A stretch of DNA of 64,000 nucleotides, from the NCBI RefSeq assembly GCF_017742835.1, contig NZ_CP072392.1, forward strand, positions 3,408,387 to 3,472,386, in the 5' to 3' direction. Below are positions 33,571-42,043 of the stretch, in pieces. Positions within the stretch are counted from its first letter, which is position 1. Every line of letters begins with the position of its first letter. The DNA is from Aquabacter sp. L1I39. Its GTDB lineage: Bacteria; Pseudomonadota; Alphaproteobacteria; Rhizobiales; Xanthobacteraceae. The position numbers were made by a program, and so were the translations under genes. The notes under the pieces are model-generated. The model was not told the DNA's origin and searched no databases. It saw nothing but the letters and a program-made list of their open reading frames with translations.

Positions 33571-34728
33571 TTGAGCACTGCACTCGATGAAGTGGTTTTG
33601 GCCTTAGCTGATCCCGACACCTCAGAAAGTGGCGGCGCTCACAATCAGAAAGGAATTGAATTTCAGAAGAACTGGGCGATCGTGAAAATGTTCTCCTTGA
33701 AGGAGAATGGCAATATCGACTTCCTTTTTTTATTTGAGGCAGTCCAAGACGTTGCCATATTGAACTCTTCTACCGTCCCGACCAGAATAGAAATATTTCA
33801 AGTCAAGAAAAAAGATCGCTTGGAATGGACGTGGGCTTCGCTCACGAACCTGCATTCCCCCGACGCTCCTTCAAAGAAGGCGAAGAGCAAGGTCAAGAAG
33901 GCGAAGCCTCTCGATGGGGTCGCCGACAGCCCACTTGGAAAGCTCTTTGCCTCGCTTGCCAGTTTCAAAACATTGGAAAGTTCGGGAAGTTTTATTTCCA
34001 ACGCGGGATGTAATCTTGTGCTCGCTTCAGGCGGCAACGTCGCAACATCCCTCCCGGTCGCGCTCTCCGAACTGCCCTCACACTTCACCGATCTGCTTCG
34101 GGCCGCGCTCGACACCGTGCTTAAGCCAAGTAGCGCCAAGCTTGAATTATCTAAGGTTATGCTCGAAAAAGTCGACATACCTGTGGACGACGCGCAAACT
34201 TACACAATAGGCATTGTGCACAAGTATCTTGACAAGGTGAGCCCCTTGCATGCTGGACAGGCTCGGTCTTTCGTTGAAAGTTTACTAGCCAAGCTTGGCC
34301 CGCTTGGAGCGAAAACGGCGAAGGCCACGACAATAGATGAAATGAGGTCGCGGCACGGCTATAGCTTGGGACAGCTCAACGCCGCGCTGGGCAACCTCCA
34401 GCAGATCCCCGACATAGAATTCCATCTTAAACAATGGCTGGAGCAACTCGCCAAGGAAGGGCTTGTATTCTGGGAAGTTTCACAGATACGCGTAGCGGCC
34501 ACTGCGATATTCAGCCGTAAGCTGTTCGGTGCCCCACTGCCTGACGACGTCGAGATTTCAATATGCTGCGATGCGTGGTTAGGGGTCAACAATATTGGCA
34601 CGAATCTCATGCCTGTTTTCGACAGCGGGGTGGCTCATCTCCGTGCGAAATTCCCGTCGGCCAAGAAGGCCGAACTTCAAGCCCATTTTTTGCTGAAAGC
34701 GATCGAGCAATGCGTGGACCTGAGCTAG
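33571..34728 (+). CDS. DUF4297 (Cap4-like) dsDNA nuclease-domain protein, candidate defence effector
   Basis: A 385-residue protein starting at TTG 33571, eight bases after AGAGGGG. The N-terminal SGGAHNQKGIEFQKNWAIVKMF is the DUF4297 entry motif. It is followed by FLFEAVQD and EIFQVKKKD, giving Asp60 and Gln77-x-Lys79 as a PD-(D/E)xK-type nuclease core. The last 180 residues are helical and match nothing I can name. DUF4297 is the nuclease of Cap4 and of Lamassu LmuA/DdmA effectors. GC content and codon use are visibly lower than in the flanking genes, so it is probably foreign. It lies 33 bases before an SMC-like ATPase gene. The 150 bases upstream (33421-33570) hold no gene I can support. 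Confidence 0.8.
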   Translation: MSTALDEVVLALADPDTSESGGAHNQKGIEFQKNWAIVKMFSLKENGNIDFLFLFEAVQDVAILNSSTVPTRIEIFQVKKKDRLEWTWASLTNLHSPDAPSKKAKSKVKKAKPLDGVADSPLGKLFASLASFKTLESSGSFISNAGCNLVLASGGNVATSLPVALSELPSHFTDLLRAALDTVLKPSSAKLELSKVMLEKVDIPVDDAQTYTIGIVHKYLDKVSPLHAGQARSFVESLLAKLGPLGAKTAKATTIDEMRSRHGYSLGQLNAALGNLQQIPDIEFHLKQWLEQLAKEGLVFWEVSQIRVAATAIFSRKLFGAPLPDDVEISICCDAWLGVNNIGTNLMPVFDSGVAHLRAKFPSAKKAELQAHFLLKAIEQCVDLS

Positions 34729-34761
34729 CGCGCCTCGTCAGGAGCCTACGGACAAAGTCAT

Positions 34762-36486
34762 ATGAAAAACTTCAGATTCAAAAGCATATGGCTGCTCTCA
34801 GAAAGCGAGCAGCGGGCAAGGTCGGAGAGCTTCAGCCCGAAAAAGACATTGTTGGTGGGGATGAACCACACCGGCAAATCGAGCCTGATTAAGTCCCTCT
34901 TCACTGCCCTCGGTGCCTTTCCCACCGGCGAACTTGATCGATGGAGCAAGGACGCGACGGTTCTGGTCGAGTTTTCCGTTGATGGCGTGACTCATTATGT
35001 GGTCCAGCAACACAATCATCGGGGACTTTTTGACGCTGGCGGAAATTTGGATTTCGCTTCCGCGAATGCGACCGACTGGGGTCGCAGATTTTCTGATCTC
35101 GTAGGGTTCAACTTGGTTCTTACGGACCAGCAACTAAAGTCAGTGACAGGGGATGCGAGAACATTCTTCCTCCCTTTTTACGTCAATCAGGATGGAAGTT
35201 GGTTGGCTAATTGGTCAACATTTGCCAATCTGAAACAGTATAGAAATCCGGTCGACTCTGTTATTGAGTATTTCACGGGTGTTAAGCCGCCGATTTATTA
35301 TGAGCTCAATTCGCAGAAACTGGTCCGTCAGAAGGAACTCGCCGAGCTTAGAGGCGAAGAGAAAGTCATCAAAAACATCAAAGACCGGTTCGGTAATACC
35401 GTTCAACTCAATGGCCCGAAGACGATACCGGACGTGTTCGACCAGGACATTGCGCGGTTGACGGAAGAGATCACGGCGCTGAACGTTGAGCAGGAGCAAC
35501 TCAGGAACACGCTCGTACGGGAGAAGGAAACCGCCGAAAGTCTCAACCTACAAGTCAAAATGGCGGAGCAGGCTTTGGCCCACTACGACAGTGATGCCGC
35601 GTTCCTGCAAACGGAGCCGCATGAAGTGCTGGTTTGCCCTGTCTGTCATGCGGAGCACGACAAGACCTTCATGGACATCCTGCGCTATGCTGAGGATGCT
35701 CGCATTCTTAGAAATCTTGTGGTCCAATTGAAAGATGATTCTCGAAAAGCAAATGATGTTCTGCAGAAATCAAAGGTTCGTCTTAGGGCGCTAGACGACA
35801 GATACAGTCGGATTTCGGCCATACTCGAGACGCGACGCGGCGATCTACGGTTGGACGATGTTGTCCGAGCCATGGGGGCCGAATCTGCGTTTGCGGCCTT
35901 CGACGCCGAGCTGGTTGAGCTCGAAGCGAAGATCGATCCCTTAGTTATCGCGATCGATAGCTTAACCGCACGGCTTGGGGATCTCACCAGCACAAAAAGG
36001 TCCAGAGATATCCTGTCTATATTTCGAACGTCTTATGCGGCTGCGTTACAATCGCTCAATATGCCACCCGTTGAGACCAAGGGAATGAAGCTGACCAGTC
36101 GCCCAAAGCTTTCCGGGAGCGGCGGACCGAGGTCGATATTGGCGTACTACGCGGCTCTCTGGCACACTTCATTGAGTGAGTACGGTTCGTTTTCCATGCC
36201 TGTGGTCATAGACTCGCCGCAGCAGCAAGGGCAGGATGCGGAGAATTTACCGGTAATGATAGAGTATATTTCTAAAAACTTGCCGGAAAATATGCAAGTT
36301 ATACTCGCTGTGGAAGCGCCGACGACGTGCAATTTCGATAAGGTAATCAAATTCGATGAGGCTTATCACCTCCTGAAAGCGGATCAGTACAGTCTGATTT
36401 ATGAGTTTATGCGTCCATTTACAGACTCCATGTACGAAGCTTTGGTTGGCCGTGAAGATCCGGGCGAAGATGGGCCAGCTTCGTAG
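34762..36486 (+). CDS. Rad50/SMC-like ATPase with CPVC zinc hook, candidate defence sensor
   Basis: A 574-residue protein. Walker A is GMNHTGKS (33-40). Probable coiled coils lie at about 185-275 and 300-405 around the zinc-hook motif Cys292-Pro-Val-Cys295. The ABC signature region is LSGSGGPRS (450-458) and Walker B is PVVIDSPQQQ (480-489) with Asp484. The usual catalytic Glu after the Walker B Asp is Ser here, a deviation from Rad50 and SMC. The protein is short for an SMC. With the upstream DUF4297 gene it resembles the LmuA/LmuB core of Lamassu, where the SMC protein senses foreign DNA and releases the nuclease. No LmuC-like third gene is visible. Codons such as ATA, TTA and TAT are frequent, unlike in the neighbours. 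Confidence 0.82.
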   Translation: MKNFRFKSIWLLSESEQRARSESFSPKKTLLVGMNHTGKSSLIKSLFTALGAFPTGELDRWSKDATVLVEFSVDGVTHYVVQQHNHRGLFDAGGNLDFASANATDWGRRFSDLVGFNLVLTDQQLKSVTGDARTFFLPFYVNQDGSWLANWSTFANLKQYRNPVDSVIEYFTGVKPPIYYELNSQKLVRQKELAELRGEEKVIKNIKDRFGNTVQLNGPKTIPDVFDQDIARLTEEITALNVEQEQLRNTLVREKETAESLNLQVKMAEQALAHYDSDAAFLQTEPHEVLVCPVCHAEHDKTFMDILRYAEDARILRNLVVQLKDDSRKANDVLQKSKVRLRALDDRYSRISAILETRRGDLRLDDVVRAMGAESAFAAFDAELVELEAKIDPLVIAIDSLTARLGDLTSTKRSRDILSIFRTSYAAALQSLNMPPVETKGMKLTSRPKLSGSGGPRSILAYYAALWHTSLSEYGSFSMPVVIDSPQQQGQDAENLPVMIEYISKNLPENMQVILAVEAPTTCNFDKVIKFDEAYHLLKADQYSLIYEFMRPFTDSMYEALVGREDPGEDGPAS

Positions 36487-36555
36487 CAAGCGTTGTATCC
36501 GTTAGCACTGATAGGCGGTGGGACTTTGGCCCCTCCCGCCCCCGCCCTCCCCCCC

Positions 36556-37533
36556 TCAATCCACCTTCGCCCCCGAAGCCTTCACCACCGCGCCCCATTT
36601 GGTGATCTGCGCCGCCACATAGGCGCGGAAGCTCTCGGGCGTCGAGGGGGGGCAGACGGCGCCGAGGTCCGCGAAGCGGGTCTTCACCTCCGGCAGGGCC
36701 AGCACCTTTTCCACCTCGGCATTCATGCGGGTGACGATCTCGGCCGGCGTGCCCTTGGGGGCGACGAGGCCGTTCCAGGCGGTGGCCTCATAGCCGGGCA
36801 GGCCGGCCTCCGCGATGGTGGGCACATCGGGGGCGAGCGGGATGCGTTCGGTGGAGGTGACCCCCAGCGCCCGCAGCCGGCCCTCCTTCACATAGGGAAG
36901 GGCGGACTGGGTGGTGTCGAAGATCAATTGCACATGGCCGGCAATGACATCGGCGATGGCCGGCGCGCTGCCCTTATAGGGCACATGGGTCATCTTGATG
37001 CCGGCCATGGTGGCGAACAGCTCGGCTGCCAGGTGCGTGGACTGGCCCACCCCGGAGGTGGCGAAATTGATCTTGCCCGGCTCGGCCTTCGCCGCCGCGA
37101 TCAGGTCCTTCACCGTCTTGAAGGGCGAGGACGTGGGCACCACCAGCATCAGCGGGTTCTCGGTGAGGAGGGCCACCGGCGTGAAATTGTCGAGGATGTG
37201 GTAGGTCAGGTTGGTGAACAGGGTCATGTTGATGGCATGGGCGGTGGTGGCCACCGCGAAGGTATAGCCATCGGGCGCGGAGCGGGCCGCCGCGTCCATG
37301 CCCAGATTCCCGCCCGCCCCCGCCCGGTTGTCGATGACCACCGGCTGGCCGATGAGGGGGGCCACCTTCTCCATGACGAGGCGGGCCGTGATGTCGGTGG
37401 AGCCCCCCGGCGGATAGGGCACGATGACCTTCACCGGGCGGCTCGGCCAGGTGTCCGCGCGGGCGATTTCGGGCAGGACGGGGAGGGCGCCGGCGGCGCC
37501 GGCGGCGAGCAAAAACGTGCGACGGTTGATCAT
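36556..37533 (-). CDS. TctC/Bug-family tricarboxylate-type binding protein
   Basis: A 325-residue periplasmic binding protein with leader MINRRTFLLAAGAAGALPVLPEIARA, start preceded by GGAGG on the minus strand. Marks are WPSRPVKVIVPYPPGGSTDITARLVMEKV, VVIDNRAGAGGNLGMDAAARSAPDGYTF and MTHVPYKGSAPAIADVIAGH. It is the last gene of the long minus-strand operon, 49 bases after the acyl-CoA synthetase, and orphan with respect to TctAB. Confidence 0.9.
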   Translation of the reverse strand: MINRRTFLLAAGAAGALPVLPEIARADTWPSRPVKVIVPYPPGGSTDITARLVMEKVAPLIGQPVVIDNRAGAGGNLGMDAAARSAPDGYTFAVATTAHAINMTLFTNLTYHILDNFTPVALLTENPLMLVVPTSSPFKTVKDLIAAAKAEPGKINFATSGVGQSTHLAAELFATMAGIKMTHVPYKGSAPAIADVIAGHVQLIFDTTQSALPYVKEGRLRALGVTSTERIPLAPDVPTIAEAGLPGYEATAWNGLVAPKGTPAEIVTRMNAEVEKVLALPEVKTRFADLGAVCPPSTPESFRAYVAAQITKWGAVVKASGAKVD

Positions 37534-37582
37534 GGGTTTTTCCTCCGGGAATTGGTCTTGTTCTGTTGGGGCTAAGCCGAGA

Positions 37583-39676
37583 TCACAGGCCCGTTCTGGC
37601 CACCGCGAACACCACGGCATCGAGGGCCATATCGGCCCCTTCGCCCACCATGAAGGGGTTGATGTCCAGCGAAACGATGCGGTCATCCGCCCGCATGAGC
37701 GCGCCCACGGCCACCGCGGCGTCGCAGTAAGTATCGAGATTTACAGGGCTTTCTCCTCGCGTGCCGGCGAGCACCGGGGCGATGCGGAGCCTGGCGAGCG
37801 CCTCGCGCACATCCCTCTGGTCGAAGGGCGGCAGCAGGAGGGCGACATCGGGCAGCGCCTCCACATATTTCCCCCCCTCTCCCACCACCACGACCGGCCC
37901 AAAGACGGTATCCCGATGCGCCCCGAGGAGCATCTCCCGGCGCCCCCGGACCATGCGGGAGACGATCACCCCATCGAAGGAAGCGTTCGCGTTTTCAAGG
38001 GCTTGGCGGCAGGCGGCGAAGGCATTTTCGACCTCGTCCGGGGTGGTCAGGCCGAGATGCACGAGCCCCAGCTCCGACTTGTGCGCCACATCCCGCGAGC
38101 AGCCCTTTACCGCCACCGGACCCTTCAGCTCGGCGAGCGCCGCCAGAGCCTCCTTGGGCGTCCGGCAGAGCCGGTGCGGCACCACGGGAATGCCGGAAGT
38201 GCGAAGGAAATCAAGGCTTTCCGCCTCGTTGAGCAGGATCGTCTCGCCCGCGCGGGCCGGCACGTTCGCCACCGGCCCCGCCTGCCGCCGCTCGGCCCGG
38301 TCCATCAGCTCGTGATGCCCGATCAACTGGCTAAGGGCTTGGATCGCCTCGGCTTCTCCGGTGAAGACCGGGGCGCCATGGGCCTTGAAGCGGGCCGCCA
38401 CCGAGGGTTGGGGCGCCGCCACCACCACCGGCTTTCCGGTCGCCTCCGCAAAGGCCGCCGTATCCCGGGCAAAGGCATCCACATCATAGCCGGCGCCCGC
38501 CACGGGCACCCCGACAAAGAACGCGTCCGCCGCCTTATCCTTTGCAATCACAGGCAAAATTTCGCTGAAGAGGCGGCTGTTGGTGAGCAGGGCGGCGGTG
38601 ATGTCCACCGGGTTCCGGGTCGCCGCAAAGCTCGGCAGGATGGCGCCCAGCCCCTCCCGCGTCTCCGGTGCCAACGGCTCCAGGCTCAGCCCCCGGGCGG
38701 TCGCCGCATCCGCCGCCAGGACGCAGGTCGCCCCGGAATTGGAAATGGCCACCAGCCGCCGCCCCTCCGGCTTCCAGCCCTTCAGATAGACCTCGGCCGC
38801 CATCACTAAGTCACTGGTATCCTTGGCCCGCCAGATGCCGTGCTCCTCCAGGAACGCGTCCACCACAGTGTCTTCATTGGCCAAAGCGCCGGTGTGCGAG
38901 CGCGCCGCCGCCTGTCCCGCCGCCGTGCGCCCGGACTTCAGCGCGATCACCGGCACGCCCCTTCGGCGGGCGATGCGGGCGGCCTCGGCGAGGTGCTCGG
39001 GGTCGGGAATGCTCTCCAGATAGAGGAGCAGCAGCTGGACGCCAGGGTCCTCCGCCACCGCCATGGCAAGCTCGCAAACCGTTACGTCACAATCGTTTCC
39101 GGTCGCATGGGCATGGCGCACGCCGATGCCGCGCCCCCTCAGCAGGCCATAGGGCACCACGCTCATGGCGCCGCTTTGGCTGACGATGCCCACCGGCCCG
39201 TCCTTGGGCTCCGCCTCGATGAACATGGTGGAAAAGGAGGCGATGGCGCCGGTGCCGAAATTGGCCAGCCCTTGCGAATTTGGCCCCACCACCCGCATGC
39301 CCTGCGCCCGCGCCCGCGCCACCATGTCCTTCTGGCGCGCCGCGCCATCCTCACCCTCGGTCTCGCCGAAGCCGGAGCTCATCATCAAGGCGAGCTTCAC
39401 CCCGCTCTTGCCGCAGGCATCGAGCGCCTCCACCGCCGCCGCGCCGGGTACCGCGATGATGGCCATCTCCGGTGCCTCGGGCAGGTCAAGCAGCGAGGGG
39501 GAGGTGGTAAGCCCTTGGACTTCCGCGCGTTTCGGATTGATGGGATAGACCTTCCCCCGGTATCCGAAGCGCGACAGATAGAGCAGCGGGCGCCCGCCAA
39601 TCTTGTTTGGGTTCTCCGAGGCGCCAATCACGGCGATGGATCGGGGATTGAGGGCGACATCCAGGCCGCTGCGCAT
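37583..39676 (-). CDS. ADP-forming acyl-CoA synthetase (acetate-CoA ligase family)
   Basis: A 697-residue single-chain NDP-forming acyl-CoA synthetase. The CoA-binding Rossmann domain starts LNPRSIAVIGASENPNKIGG. The succinyl-CoA-synthetase-like domain holds GIVSQSGAMSVVPYG and SHTGAL, where the His is the residue phosphorylated in this family. A C-terminal ATP-grasp domain has LVHLGLTTPDEVENAF and a VVVGEGGKYVEALPDVALLLPP end. Start at 39676 is chosen by family alignment. It activates a carboxylate to its CoA thioester at the expense of ATP, feeding the neighbouring thiolase-like protein. Confidence 0.88.
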   Translation of the reverse strand: MRSGLDVALNPRSIAVIGASENPNKIGGRPLLYLSRFGYRGKVYPINPKRAEVQGLTTSPSLLDLPEAPEMAIIAVPGAAAVEALDACGKSGVKLALMMSSGFGETEGEDGAARQKDMVARARAQGMRVVGPNSQGLANFGTGAIASFSTMFIEAEPKDGPVGIVSQSGAMSVVPYGLLRGRGIGVRHAHATGNDCDVTVCELAMAVAEDPGVQLLLLYLESIPDPEHLAEAARIARRRGVPVIALKSGRTAAGQAAARSHTGALANEDTVVDAFLEEHGIWRAKDTSDLVMAAEVYLKGWKPEGRRLVAISNSGATCVLAADAATARGLSLEPLAPETREGLGAILPSFAATRNPVDITAALLTNSRLFSEILPVIAKDKAADAFFVGVPVAGAGYDVDAFARDTAAFAEATGKPVVVAAPQPSVAARFKAHGAPVFTGEAEAIQALSQLIGHHELMDRAERRQAGPVANVPARAGETILLNEAESLDFLRTSGIPVVPHRLCRTPKEALAALAELKGPVAVKGCSRDVAHKSELGLVHLGLTTPDEVENAFAACRQALENANASFDGVIVSRMVRGRREMLLGAHRDTVFGPVVVVGEGGKYVEALPDVALLLPPFDQRDVREALARLRIAPVLAGTRGESPVNLDTYCDAAVAVGALMRADDRIVSLDINPFMVGEGADMALDAVVFAVARTGL

Positions 39677-39680
39677 CGGG

Positions 39681-40049
39681 TTACTCCACGCGTTCAAAAT
39701 AGGGAACAAGCCCGGCGCCGAAAGGCCGGAAGCTGGCGGCAACCGCATCGCCAATGGCGACGCCAGGGGCCGCATGGGCCATCAGGCGGAAGCCCTCCTC
39801 GGCATCGACGAGGACGATGCAATAGGGCGCCTGGGCGCGCAGGTCCTCGGACGGTGCGCGGACGACCAGGGTCGCCGCATGCACCGTCCCACGCCCGCTG
39901 GCGGCGCGGGTTTCCACGTCTTTGGAACCGCAGTTTGGGCAGAAGCTGCGGGCGAACAGCCAGCGATGCCCGCAGGGCCGACAGGCTTGGAAGGCAAGGG
40001 CAGGCTGGCCTTTGGTCCAGTCGCCGGAAAACGAGGTTTCATCGCTCAT
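39681..40049 (-). CDS. DUF35 / OB-fold zinc-ribbon protein partnering the thiolase
   Basis: A 122-residue protein with a rubredoxin-like zinc ribbon (QACRPCGHRWLFARSFCPNCGSKDV, two CxxC pairs) followed by an OB-fold that binds CoA esters (TVHAATLVV through GFRLMAHAAPGVAIGDAV). DUF35 proteins form heterocomplexes with thiolase-like proteins, such as the ChsH2 DUF35 domain with Ltp2. Its start overlaps the thiolase-like gene's stop by four bases. Confidence 0.87.
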   Translation of the reverse strand: MSDETSFSGDWTKGQPALAFQACRPCGHRWLFARSFCPNCGSKDVETRAASGRGTVHAATLVVRAPSEDLRAQAPYCIVLVDAEEGFRLMAHAAPGVAIGDAVAASFRPFGAGLVPYFERVE

Positions 40050-41185
40050 GTTGCGCGCTCCAGGACCAGCGAGACGTGGGAGGACAGCACGCCGCCATCG
40101 CCATGAAGCAGCGCCAGGGCGGCGTCCCTGGTGATCTGGCGGTCGCCGGCGCGGCTCAGCATCTGCAGGCGAGCCTCCACCAGGTGCGCCATGGCCCCGC
40201 CCACGCCGCAATGGCCGTAGCTCAGGAGCCCGCCATGGGTGTTGAGGGGCAGGGCCCCGTCGCTGTCGAAATGTCCGTCGCGGGCGAGCCGCCCGGACTG
40301 CCCGCGCGGGGCAAGGCCGATCTCCTCCAGGAGGATGGCAAGCGTGATGGTGAAGCTGTCATAGATCGCCGCATAGCCGATGTCGGAGAGCGAAATATCG
40401 GCCTCCGCCAAGGCCTTGGCGGTGCTCGCCTTGGCGCCGAAATGGGTCAGGCTCGGAGCGGCGGTGATATGCTGGTGGGTGTGGGCTTGGGCGGCACCGA
40501 TCACCCGCACCGCCGGGCCGCCGAGAGGCTCCCGGCTCACGATAAGCGCGGCTCCGCCGTCGGAGACGGGGCAGCAATCCAGGAACTTCAGTGGCGTGGC
40601 GATGGGCTTGGAGGCCATCACATCGGCCACCGTGACGGGCGTGCGCAACTGTGCGCCGGGATGGCGAACCGCGTTGCGGCGCATGAGAACGGAGAGTTCC
40701 GCCAGATCCTCTTCCCTCAGGCCGAATTCGTGCATGTATCGGGAGGCGACGAGGCCGTAATAGGCGGGAATGGTCGGCCCCAGCGGCACTTCGTAGATCG
40801 GGTGACCCACCTGGGCGAGGGTCTGCACGGCTGCATCCCGGGTCTGGCCGGTGAGCCGGTTTTCGCCCGCCACCACCAGGATGTTGCGCGCCGCGCCCGA
40901 TTGCACCAGCCGGTGAGCCAGCATCACCATGGCAAAGCCGGTGGCACCGCCCAATTGAATGGCATGGGCATAGTCCGGCGTCAGGCCGAAATGCTCGGCA
41001 AAGACGGTGGACAGCATGAGGTGAGGCAAGGTGGTGGAATAGCCGGTGATGAGGCCGTCAATGTCGGCGCGCACCAGTCCGGCATCGTCGAGGGCGGTCT
41101 GCGCGGCCTCGCTCATCAGCGCGAGCGTGTCGCAGCCCTCGCGCCGGCCGTAGGCGGTGTGGCCGGCGCCGGTGATAAAGCTCAT
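40046..41185 (-). CDS. Thiolase-fold protein lacking the nucleophilic Cys (SCP2/Ltp2-like)
   Basis: A 379-residue thiolase-superfamily protein. Around the usual GGxxxCxSG site it reads QLGGATGFAMVMLAH, with no cysteine. The C-terminal site keeps HGGLLSYGHCGVGGAMAHLVEA (His and Cys present). Loss of the first Cys while pairing with a DUF35 protein is the arrangement of Ltp2-type retro-aldolases, so carbon-carbon cleavage of a hydroxyacyl-CoA is more likely than beta-ketothiolysis. It is often annotated as acetyl-CoA acetyltransferase. The start overlaps the IclR gene's stop (ATGA). Confidence 0.82.
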   Translation of the reverse strand: MSFITGAGHTAYGRREGCDTLALMSEAAQTALDDAGLVRADIDGLITGYSTTLPHLMLSTVFAEHFGLTPDYAHAIQLGGATGFAMVMLAHRLVQSGAARNILVVAGENRLTGQTRDAAVQTLAQVGHPIYEVPLGPTIPAYYGLVASRYMHEFGLREEDLAELSVLMRRNAVRHPGAQLRTPVTVADVMASKPIATPLKFLDCCPVSDGGAALIVSREPLGGPAVRVIGAAQAHTHQHITAAPSLTHFGAKASTAKALAEADISLSDIGYAAIYDSFTITLAILLEEIGLAPRGQSGRLARDGHFDSDGALPLNTHGGLLSYGHCGVGGAMAHLVEARLQMLSRAGDRQITRDAALALLHGDGGVLSSHVSLVLERAT

Positions 41186-42042
41186 GAGGTGGATTTCCTG
41201 CGTTTTCCGGCGACAGGCGGCGTCGCCATGCCAGACATCAATTCCCGTTTCATCAGGTCCGCTTCCCGCTGGAGGGCCTGGGCGAGCGCCTCCTCGCGGT
41301 CGCGGATGCGCTCGGTGAGGCCAGCAATGGAGAGGGCCGCGATGGGCCGGCCATGGGCATCGAAGACCGGCACGCCGATGGCGCCCATCTTGTCGATGAC
41401 GAAGTCGAGCAGCATCACATAGCCGCGTCGGCGGGCGGTGGCGGCCTCGTCCTTCAGGCGCTCGATGGAGACCTGCGGATAGGGCAGGAGCCTTGGTGCC
41501 AGGACGTCGAGCACCGCTTCGGCCTCCCGGTCCGGCAGGTAGGCGAGAAGCGCCATGCTGCCGGCGCCGACGCCAAGGGGGCGCCGGCTGCCAATGTTCA
41601 AGTAATTGGCACGGATGGGAAACGAGCCCTCCTGCCGCTCCACGCAGACGGATTCGACGCCACTGCGGATGGACAGGAGCGCCGTGTCGCCCGAATGCTC
41701 CGCCAGTCGCACAAGGCTCGCCCGCGCCAGCTCGCGCACGTCGTCCGAGCGCTTCTGCGAGGCGGAGAAGGCCAAGGCCTCCTGGCCGGGTACATAGCCT
41801 TTTCCGTCCGGCGTGCGCTGAACGAAATTCTCCTGCACCAGCGTGTCAAGGATGCGCAGCGCGGTCACCTTGTTGAGCCCCGCGGAGGCGGCAAGCTCGG
41901 TGAGGCGCTGGGGCGCATGTGCGCCGAGCGCACGCAGCAGCGCGCACACCTTCTGGATGGAATTGCTGTCGTTCTGCGCACCCGCCGCGCGGGGGGCGCG
42001 GGCGGGCGACAGGGGCTTGGCCTCGGCCGTGTTCAGGGGCAT
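41182..42042 (-). CDS. IclR-family transcriptional regulator
   Basis: A 286-residue regulator. The N-terminal winged helix is NSIQKVCALLRALGAHAPQRLTELAASAGLNKVTALRILDTLVQENFVQ. The effector domain follows, with SGDTALLSIRSGVESVCVERQEG and the VGVPVFDAHGRPIAALSIAG end. It is embedded in the operon it probably controls, one base after livF and overlapping the thiolase gene. A perfect palindrome at 46777-46793 before the operon is its best candidate site. Confidence 0.9.
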   Translation of the reverse strand: MPLNTAEAKPLSPARAPRAAGAQNDSNSIQKVCALLRALGAHAPQRLTELAASAGLNKVTALRILDTLVQENFVQRTPDGKGYVPGQEALAFSASQKRSDDVRELARASLVRLAEHSGDTALLSIRSGVESVCVERQEGSFPIRANYLNIGSRRPLGVGAGSMALLAYLPDREAEAVLDVLAPRLLPYPQVSIERLKDEAATARRRGYVMLLDFVIDKMGAIGVPVFDAHGRPIAALSIAGLTERIRDREEALAQALQREADLMKRELMSGMATPPVAGKRRKSTS

Positions 42043-42043
42043 G

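Noticed and set aside
33197..33583. Minus-strand frame across the 33421-33570 gap that might be an integrase tail
   Set aside because: The segment TTYAHTLRWVKKLLAECWKWDVN looks protein-like, but most of the frame overlaps the DUF1254 gene and I cannot tie it to any recombinase family.
33571..36486. Canonical Lamassu or ABC-3C assignment without qualification
   Set aside because: The domain pair is suggestive, but LmuC is missing, the ATPase is short with Asp-Ser in Walker B, and no comparison could be run, so only a Lamassu-like label is used.
40046..41185. Acetyl-CoA acetyltransferase serving acetoacetate from acetone carboxylase
   Set aside because: The nucleophilic Cys is missing and the gene sits in a different operon with its own IclR regulator.
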